DNA from: Gemmatimonadota bacterium
GTDB taxonomy: Bacteria > Gemmatimonadota > Gemmatimonadetes > Gemmatimonadales > GWC2-71-9
Length of the DNA stretch: 10,695 nucleotides
Assembly (NCBI GenBank): GCA_029862935.1
Contig: JAOTWK010000087.1
Coordinates: 1 to 10,695 of the forward strand
Reading direction: 5' to 3'
Position 1 is the stretch's first letter, and each line of letters opens with the position of its first letter. The position numbers and the translations under genes are program-made. The notes beneath the pieces were generated by a model. The model did not search any database. It saw only the letters and a list, made by a program, of their open reading frames with translations, and was not told where the DNA came from. Shown here piece after piece: positions 6,524 to 10,695 of this stretch.

Positions 6524-7042
6524 GTGGAGAATGACGCGGCCGATGCCAGGTCGGCGGCGGGCGGCGATGAGCGGGCGTTCGAACGGCTCTATCGGCGCCA
6601 TGTGCCGCGGATCCATAGCCTCGCACGGCGCATGATGGGGCCGGAGGATGCGGATGAGGCGACGCAGGAGGCCTTCGTCAGAGCGTGGGAGAAGCTTGGG
6701 ACATTCAGGGCCGAGTCGGCGTTTGGGACGTGGCTGCACCGTCTTTCGATCAACGTGTTTCTGGGCCGGCGGGCTGCCGAGGCGAGAAGGAAGGATCGAG
6801 TGGTGACAGGGGATGATGTGATGGGTCGGATGTCCGGCGTACAGGATCGGCCAGACTTGTCGATGGACTTCGAAACGGCCATCGGTCGTCTCCCGCCGGG
6901 TGCCAGAAAGGTGTTCGTGTTGCACGACGTTGAGGGATTCAAGCATCGCGAGATCGCCGAGTTGCTCGAGGTGAATGAGGGAACGTCCAAGGCGCAGCTC
7001 CACCGAGCGCGAACCATGCTGCGACGCTATCTCGAAGCGTGA
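6524..7042 (+). CDS. ECF-type RNA polymerase sigma factor (sigma-70 family, group 4)
   Basis: The 172-residue product has the two-domain layout of ECF sigma factors. Region 2 spans about 17-85 with FERLYRRHVPRIHSLARRM, the DADEATQEAFVRAWEKL core-binding and -10 segment, and FGTWLHRLSINVF. Region 4 spans about 115-170 with LPPGARKVFVLHDVEGFKHREIAE and the helix-turn-helix end NEGTSKAQLHRART, which reads the -35 element. The start is GTG 6524; the frame is closed upstream at 6494 and no ATG exists before region 2. The ribosome binding site is weak. The anti-sigma gene starts 9 bases after the stop, so the pair is a classic cotranscribed unit. Autoregulation is likely by family habit, but no clear GGAAC-type -35 was found on the plus strand in the 104 bases upstream. 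Confidence 0.94.
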   Translation: MENDAADARSAAGGDERAFERLYRRHVPRIHSLARRMMGPEDADEATQEAFVRAWEKLGTFRAESAFGTWLHRLSINVFLGRRAAEARRKDRVVTGDDVMGRMSGVQDRPDLSMDFETAIGRLPPGARKVFVLHDVEGFKHREIAELLEVNEGTSKAQLHRARTMLRRYLEA

Positions 7043-7046
7043 GAGG
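7041..7046 (+). promoter_or_regulatory. Ribosome binding site for the anti-sigma gene
   Basis: GAGAGG overlaps the end of the sigma stop codon and lies 5 bases before ATG 7052. This favours ATG 7052 over GTG 7046, which falls on the last base of the motif. Confidence 0.6.
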
Positions 7047-7051
7047 TGAGG

Positions 7052-7717
7052 ATGCACGATAGCTGGCAGGATCGACTCTCCGAGTACGTGGATGACGAGC
7101 TGAACGCAGACGAGCGCTTGGCACTGGAGTCGCATCTTGCAGAGTGCGCGACGTGCCGCGCGTTGCTAGCGGAACTGCAACAGGTGGTTCAGCGCGCTGG
7201 TGCGCTCTCGGACCGCGCTCCTGACCGGGACCTATGGCCGGATATCGCCAGCCGGCTCGAGAAATCCGGGTCGGTGGTGGACATTGCCACGCGCCGCGCT
7301 GTGCCCAGACGCGTGTCGTTTTCGGTTCCCCAGCTGGTGGCGGCGGCCGTCGTGTTGATGGCGGTGTCCGCCGGAGCTGTGTGGCTTACGATGACTTCCA
7401 GTTCAACACCTGGCGAACCTGGAGTGTCGAGCGGTGGGCCAGCGACGGTGGTCACGGCGGTGGCAGTAACCGAATACGATGCAGCGGTGGCCGCCCTGGA
7501 GCAGGAGTTGGCCGCGCGACGCAGCAGCCTGGACAGGACGACCGTTGCGGTCTTGGAGGAGAACCTCCGGATCATCGACGAAGCGATCGAGGAAGCTCGT
7601 GCAGCATTGGAGCGGGATCCAGGCAACACATATCTCAACCAGCACTTGGCCCAGACCATGTGGGGCAAAGTGCGACTATTGCGTCGGGCCACGGGTTTGA
7701 CGCCGTTGGCGAGCTGA
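7052..7717 (+). CDS. Membrane-anchored zinc-finger anti-sigma factor with a coiled-coil extracytoplasmic domain
   Basis: A 221-residue protein with the zf-HC2 anti-sigma module at the N-terminus: His28-x3-Cys32-x2-Cys35 inside EYVDDELNADERLALESH, the ZAS zinc motif that holds the sigma factor inactive in the cytosol. A single membrane helix lies at about 93-114. The C-terminal 105 residues should be periplasmic: a Gly/Ser/Pro/Thr/Val linker, then a long helix-prone stretch (about 141-212) with ALEQEL, VLEENLRIIDEAIEEARAAL and DPGNTYLNQHLAQTMWGK. The last part resembles a TPR-like helix pair often seen in zf-HC2 proteins of this kind. Signal is thus likely sensed outside the membrane, with release of the sigma factor encoded 9 bases upstream. 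It is followed at 35 bases by a DUF4097-like gene. The ligand or stress is unknown. Confidence 0.9.
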   Translation: MHDSWQDRLSEYVDDELNADERLALESHLAECATCRALLAELQQVVQRAGALSDRAPDRDLWPDIASRLEKSGSVVDIATRRAVPRRVSFSVPQLVAAAVVLMAVSAGAVWLTMTSSSTPGEPGVSSGGPATVVTAVAVTEYDAAVAALEQELAARRSSLDRTTVAVLEENLRIIDEAIEEARAALERDPGNTYLNQHLAQTMWGKVRLLRRATGLTPLAS

Positions 7718-7733
7718 GGCTTTCGGGAGGCGC

Positions 7734-7742
7734 AGGAGGAGA
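7734..7742 (+). promoter_or_regulatory. Ribosome binding site for the first DUF4097-like gene
   Basis: The purine run AGGAGGAGA precedes ATG 7753 by 10 bases. The frame is open far upstream (to 7234) inside the anti-sigma gene, so this site together with the hydrophobic leader fixes the start at 7753. Confidence 0.55.
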
Positions 7743-7752
7743 GACTGACATC

Positions 7753-8601
7753 ATGCTGACAACGTTGATACTGACAGCCATGCTCGGCGCGCCGGCGCTG
7801 CCCCAGACGGACACCATAGTCCCGGTGCGGGAAGGGGCCGAGTTGCTCGTGGAGCTGCTCCGGGGCCAGGTGAACGTCACCACGTGGAATCGCAGTGAGG
7901 TCAGGATCGTGGCGGAGCACGATGCTGACGATTGGGTCGAGGTCGAGCACGCTGACCGGCTCGTGCAGATCGAAGTGGGAGCGCGCTATGGACCGCCCGA
8001 CCACGTCGACTTCGAGATCACCGTGCCGACGTGGATGGGAATCGCGATTGAAGGCGCGTTCGTAGGAGCAGACCTTCGTGGTGTAGCAGGTGAAGTGAGC
8101 GTCCAGACGGCGCACGGCGACGTTCGTCTGGACGGCGGCCGGGGTTTCATCGAGTTGGAGTCGGTACAGGGACAGGTGGAGTGCCGCAATGCCCGGGGAC
8201 GGATTCGCATCAGCTCGGTGAACGGCGGTGTCCGATTGATCGGCGCGCAGGGGGACATCACGGTGGAGACCGTCAATGGCTCACAGGAACTGAGCGGAAT
8301 CGACTCGGAGTCGATCGACGTGAGCGGAGTGAACGGTTCCATTACGTACACCGGCACGATTCGCGACGGCGGTCGATACATGTTCAACTCCCATAACGGC
8401 GACATCACGATTGCCGTTCCCGCAGGCACGAATGCCAGTATGTGGGTGGCGACGTACAATGGGGACTTCGAGACCGATTTCCCGGTCACATTGCGCGAGA
8501 CTCGCCAGCAAGGAAAGCGATTCAACTTCACGCTTGGAAGCGGCAGCGCGCGCGTCGAGCTAAACACGTTTGGTGGGGACATTCATCTTCGTCGACCGTA
8601 G
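7753..8601 (+). CDS. Exported DUF4097-like beta-repeat protein (first paralogue)
   Basis: A 282-residue protein beginning with a short hydrophobic leader (LTTLILTAMLGAPAL, cleavage probably near residues 15-18), which suggests export; the leader lacks the usual N-terminal Lys or Arg. The rest is a ladder of short beta strands with glycine-asparagine turns: TAHGDVRL, SVQGQVEC, NARGRIRI, SVNGGVRL, AQGDITV, TVNGSQEL, GVNGSITY, SHNGDITI, TYNGDFET and GSGSARVEL, then TFGGDIHLRR. This is the pattern of the DUF4097/DUF4098 'putative adhesin' family, predicted to form a right-handed beta solenoid. No catalytic residues are visible. It is encoded 35 bases after the anti-sigma gene and 36 bases before a paralogue, so it is probably part of the sigma operon. 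Related proteins occur with envelope-stress regulators, but the function is not established. Confidence 0.82.
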   Translation: MLTTLILTAMLGAPALPQTDTIVPVREGAELLVELLRGQVNVTTWNRSEVRIVAEHDADDWVEVEHADRLVQIEVGARYGPPDHVDFEITVPTWMGIAIEGAFVGADLRGVAGEVSVQTAHGDVRLDGGRGFIELESVQGQVECRNARGRIRISSVNGGVRLIGAQGDITVETVNGSQELSGIDSESIDVSGVNGSITYTGTIRDGGRYMFNSHNGDITIAVPAGTNASMWVATYNGDFETDFPVTLRETRQQGKRFNFTLGSGSARVELNTFGGDIHLRRP

Positions 8602-8628
8602 CTTTGCATCATGAGCACTGGTCGCGTT

Positions 8629-8633
8629 GGAGG
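8629..8633 (+). promoter_or_regulatory. Ribosome binding site for the second DUF4097-like gene
   Basis: GGAGG is followed by a 4-base spacer and ATG 8638. It favours 8638 over the in-frame ATG 8611, which would place nine extra residues before the signal peptide and has no such site. Confidence 0.65.
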
Positions 8634-8637
8634 AACC

Positions 8638-9468
8638 ATGTTACGAGCATTTCCAGTAGCGGTAGTTGCTGCGGTCATTGGCCTGTCGGTGTTTCGGTAC
8701 GGTGATGCAGCCACCCCCTTCACGGCGTCGGCGACCGTCTCTCAGCAGGCGGGCGACTTCGATTGGCAGGGCCAGTTGCAGGCAGGCCAGGCGATCGAGA
8801 TCAAAGGCGTCAACGGGTCGATCGAGGCAGTTCGTGCGGGCGGCCGTCGCATCACCGTCCGCGCGACCAAGCGTGCGGGCGACAAAGGCAACGTGGCCGA
8901 CGTGACGTTCGAGGTCGTCGAGCATGGGGATGGTGTTACGATCTGTGCCGTGTATCCCAGCAAGGACGCCGACAAGCCCAATGAGTGCGCGCCTGGTGGC
9001 AAGGGGCGGATGAACCTGAAGGACAACGACACGAGGGTGTCGTTTTCAGTGCAAGTGCCCGATGGCGTGAATCTCGTAGCGCGCACGGTGAACGGTGGCA
9101 TCGAGGCGGAAGGGATCGGTTCGGACGTCCATGCGCATACCGTCAATGGCAATGTCGAAGTGACGGCTGCAGGCCACGTGTGGGCCAACACCGTGAACGG
9201 GTCGATCGACGTGCGAATGGGCCGTGCCGAGTGGTCCGGGGATTTGGCGCTGACGACGGTCAATGGGTCGATCACGGTATCGCTACCCGATAACGTGGGT
9301 GCGGAGGTGTCGGCAAGCACGGTGAACGGGGCGATCGAGACCGAGTTCCCGTTGACCGTGCAGGGACGGTTTGGACCCAAGCAACTCAAAGGCATGATCG
9401 GTAGCGGCGGTCGCAAGCTCACCCTGAGCACCGTGAACGGGGGGCTTCGACTGCAGCGCGGCGGCTGA
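8638..9468 (+). CDS. Exported DUF4097-like protein with seven VNG turns (second paralogue)
   Basis: A 276-residue protein with a clear signal peptide (Arg3, hydrophobic 4-19, probable cleavage at GDA-A near 24). The mature part opens with the first VNG turn at 58 (GVNGSIEAV), then a strand-rich segment with Cys103 and Cys117, possibly a disulfide, and a charged loop KDADKPNECAPGG. The second half is a regular ladder of TVNG turns at 151, 169, 186, 208, 229 and 266, each followed by a short beta strand (GIEAEG, NVEVTA, SIDVRM, SITVSL, AIETEF, GLRLQR). This spacing of about 17-22 residues fits one turn of a beta solenoid, as predicted for DUF4097 proteins. It is a diverged paralogue of the upstream gene and the last member of the sigma operon, followed by a terminator 39 bases on. 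Role unknown; a surface, adhesion or envelope-sensing part is plausible. Confidence 0.85.
   Translation: MLRAFPVAVVAAVIGLSVFRYGDAATPFTASATVSQQAGDFDWQGQLQAGQAIEIKGVNGSIEAVRAGGRRITVRATKRAGDKGNVADVTFEVVEHGDGVTICAVYPSKDADKPNECAPGGKGRMNLKDNDTRVSFSVQVPDGVNLVARTVNGGIEAEGIGSDVHAHTVNGNVEVTAAGHVWANTVNGSIDVRMGRAEWSGDLALTTVNGSITVSLPDNVGAEVSASTVNGAIETEFPLTVQGRFGPKQLKGMIGSGGRKLTLSTVNGGLRLQRGG
9085..9447 (+). repeat. Coding repeat: six spaced ACCGT(G/C)AA(C/T)GG units
   Basis: Inside the second DUF4097-like gene the TVNG turn is coded six times, with the Val codon at 9088, 9142, 9193, 9259, 9322 and 9433; a related GGCGTCAACGG unit has its Val codon at 8809. The units differ at synonymous positions (ACG or ACC, GTG or GTC, AAC or AAT), so the protein pattern is kept while the DNA has drifted. 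This points to old duplication under selection rather than a recent slippage array. Confidence 0.7.
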
Positions 9469-9507
9469 GTCCCAGCACTCGTAACCCCGGGTACCGATAC
9501 CGAATGT

Positions 9508-9541
9508 ACCGCCGGCTGGTCCGCCAGCCGGCGGTCTTCTT
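9508..9541 (+). terminator. Rho-independent terminator of the sigma/DUF4097 operon
   Basis: A perfect 12-bp stem (arms 9508-9519 and 9524-9535, GC-rich, ACCGCCGGCTGG against its exact complement) with the four-base loop TCCG is followed by TCTTCTT. It starts 39 bases after the stop of the second DUF4097-like gene and ends before the next gene, as expected for an operon end. Confidence 0.85.
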
Positions 9542-9617
9542 ATGGGGATCCGTGGCCGGCGAAACTTCCGCGAGGCTCGGGGTTATTGTTCAACCGCATG
9601 CAGAACCTACCATTCAT

Positions 9618-9661
9618 GAGGCCGCGATGCCGCGGCTCGTATCTGACCGCTCGTTCAGAGG
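9618..9661 (+). promoter_or_regulatory. Two competing ribosome binding sites for the metallopeptidase gene
   Basis: GAGG at 9618-9621 stands 5 bases before an in-frame ATG at 9627, and AGAGG at 9657-9661 stands 7 bases before an in-frame GTG at 9669. Both are usable. The GTG gives a 20-residue lipoprotein leader of normal size; the ATG adds 14 residues. The spacer from 9542 to 9617 shows only a weak promoter-like pair (TTGTTC at 9586, TACCAT at 9608), which I do not call. Confidence 0.45.
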
Positions 9662-9668
9662 TGTTTCT

Positions 9669-10695
9669 GTGGGTGCGACCCTGAAGCGTTTGTCCGCAGT
9701 GGCCTTCCTCGCCCTGGGGCTCGTGGCCTGCGGGGAGCGCGGCAGGGCACAAACTGACGAGCGCGTGCAGCAGATGGCGCTGGAGTTGGCACCGGAGGTC
9801 GAGCGGGCGGTGGGACTTCCGTTCAAGTCACCCCCGGTGGTGGCGCTCCGGTCTCCTGATCAGGTCCGCGCGTACATGATGGTCAAGCTGGATGACGAGA
9901 TGCCGCCGCGCCGGCTGCAGGGCGTGACGCTGGCCTACCGGTTGTTCGGGTTGCTCCCGGACACGTTGGACCTTCGCTCACTGCTGCTGTCGCTCTATAC
10001 GGAGCAGGTGGTCGGTTTCTACGACCCGGATTCCCTCACGCTCTATGTGGTGGAGGGGGCGGATCCTCTCGTTCTCAAGATGACGCTTGCGCACGAGCTC
10101 GTGCATGCGCTGCAGGGCCAATACATGGCACTGGACACGCTGCTCGAGTCGACGCGAGAAAACGATCGGCGTGTGGCTGCCCAGGCTGTGCTCGAGGGAC
10201 AAGCGACGCTGGGGTCGCTTCTTGCGCTCATGCCTGAACATGATCTCGACGCGATCCCTGACTTCTCGGGCACGTACCGGCAGGCGCTCAAAGACCAGCA
10301 CTCGGCGATGCCTGTGTTCAGTTCGGCGCCACTGATCATCCAAGAGAGCATCGTGTTCCCGTACCTCGAGGGTGCCAACTTCATTCGATGGTTTCGGAAT
10401 GCGCATGGTGACACCGTGCCGTTTGGCGAGCGCATGCCGCAGTCCACCGAGCAGATTCTCCATCCTGACCGGTATCGCGAGCGAGACGACCCGGTTTCCC
10501 TCGAGCTCGCGGCCCGGCGGCCCATGGTCTACTCGGATGGGTTGGGTGAATTCGAGATTCGCGTGCTGCTGACCGTGCTCACCGGGAGTGAGTCCACCGC
10601 TCGTGCCGGTGCGCTTGCCTGGGCCGGCGATCGGTATGCCGTGTATCCGGCTGCCAACGGCGAGTTCGCTCTGGTCTGGTGGTCGGCGTGGGATC
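9669..10695 (+). CDS. Putative HExxH zinc metallopeptidase, lipoprotein, 3' truncated by the window edge
   Basis: The frame is open from GTG 9669 (or ATG 9627) to the window end, 342 complete codons with no stop. The N-terminus is a textbook lipoprotein leader: Lys6-Arg7, a hydrophobic core and the lipobox LVAC with Cys21. The body has TEQVVGFYDPDSLTLYVV shortly before HELVH at 142-146 (His142, His146 ligands, Glu143 catalyst) followed by ALQGQ. Thirty residues on, LEGQAT places Glu176 as a likely third zinc ligand, the gluzincin arrangement. I recall this layout (FYDP...HELxHALQ...EGxA) from uncharacterised putative metallopeptidases of several phyla but cannot name the family with certainty. 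It is probably envelope-anchored, and its substrate is unknown. It lies 127 bases after the terminator, so it is a separate transcription unit. Everything after the tryptophan-rich VWWSAW is outside the window. Confidence 0.85.
   Translation, partial: MGATLKRLSAVAFLALGLVACGERGRAQTDERVQQMALELAPEVERAVGLPFKSPPVVALRSPDQVRAYMMVKLDDEMPPRRLQGVTLAYRLFGLLPDTLDLRSLLLSLYTEQVVGFYDPDSLTLYVVEGADPLVLKMTLAHELVHALQGQYMALDTLLESTRENDRRVAAQAVLEGQATLGSLLALMPEHDLDAIPDFSGTYRQALKDQHSAMPVFSSAPLIIQESIVFPYLEGANFIRWFRNAHGDTVPFGERMPQSTEQILHPDRYRERDDPVSLELAARRPMVYSDGLGEFEIRVLLTVLTGSESTARAGALAWAGDRYAVYPAANGEFALVWWSAWD

Noticed and set aside
7234..7752. Upstream extension of the first DUF4097-like frame into the anti-sigma gene
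   Set aside because: It is a shadow of the anti-sigma coding region; the leader and the AGGAGGAGA site place the start at 7753.
9586..9613. TTGTTC / TACCAT pair as a promoter for the metallopeptidase gene
   Set aside because: Spacing (16) is acceptable but both boxes match the consensus poorly, and such matches arise easily by chance.
9978..10463. 161-codon minus-strand frame at the right end
   Set aside because: It lies opposite the metallopeptidase frame, which has a lipobox, HELVH and a continuous open frame to the edge.

Overview
The window is GC-rich bacterial DNA, densely coded on both strands. Gene content points to a Gram-negative, probably Gemmatimonadota: an ECF sigma factor, an anti-sigma factor and two DUF4097-type wall proteins in one operon, secreted lipoprotein metalloproteases, and a GGGATA-type G-rich intergenic repeat. 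The phylum is an inference from style and gene neighbourhood; no rRNA or other marker gene is present.

Region 1 (1-2528, + strand): the last 38 codons of a concentrative (CNT/NupC-type) nucleoside transporter, then a 66-base G-tract repeat with quadruplex potential, then a trimeric-type purine nucleoside phosphorylase, then a lipoprotein M48 zinc protease with a LysM-like tail. Region 2 (2560-4820, - strand): thiD and an HAD-IG (cN-II-like) 5'-nucleotidase coupled by an ATGA overlap. The nucleotidase converges on the M48 gene, with a wobble-paired hairpin between them. Uptake, phosphorolysis and nucleotide dephosphorylation genes lying this close suggest a purine salvage neighbourhood, although thiD belongs to thiamin metabolism.

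Region 3 (4886-6419, + strand): an SpoU/TrmH-type RNA 2'-O-methyltransferase, divergent from thiD, whose end overlaps a type IV prepilin peptidase. The peptidase has a serine at the usual third cysteine of its zinc-binding cysteine set. No pilin or secretion genes are beside it.

Region 4 (6524-9541, + strand): a four-gene unit of ECF sigma factor, membrane-anchored zinc-finger anti-sigma factor and two consecutive exported DUF4097-like beta-repeat proteins, closed by a strong 12-bp-stem terminator. The second DUF4097 protein carries seven (T)VNG turns. The layout suggests an envelope-stress module in which the anti-sigma factor senses outside the membrane and the beta-repeat proteins are output or sensor parts.

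Region 5 (about 9627 to the end, + strand): a lipoprotein with HELVH and a downstream glutamate, a putative gluzincin-type metallopeptidase that runs off the window. No tRNA, rRNA, CRISPR, insertion sequence or prophage gene was seen, and no gene-free stretch exceeds 300 bases; the longest (9469-9668) holds the terminator and the start region of the last gene.
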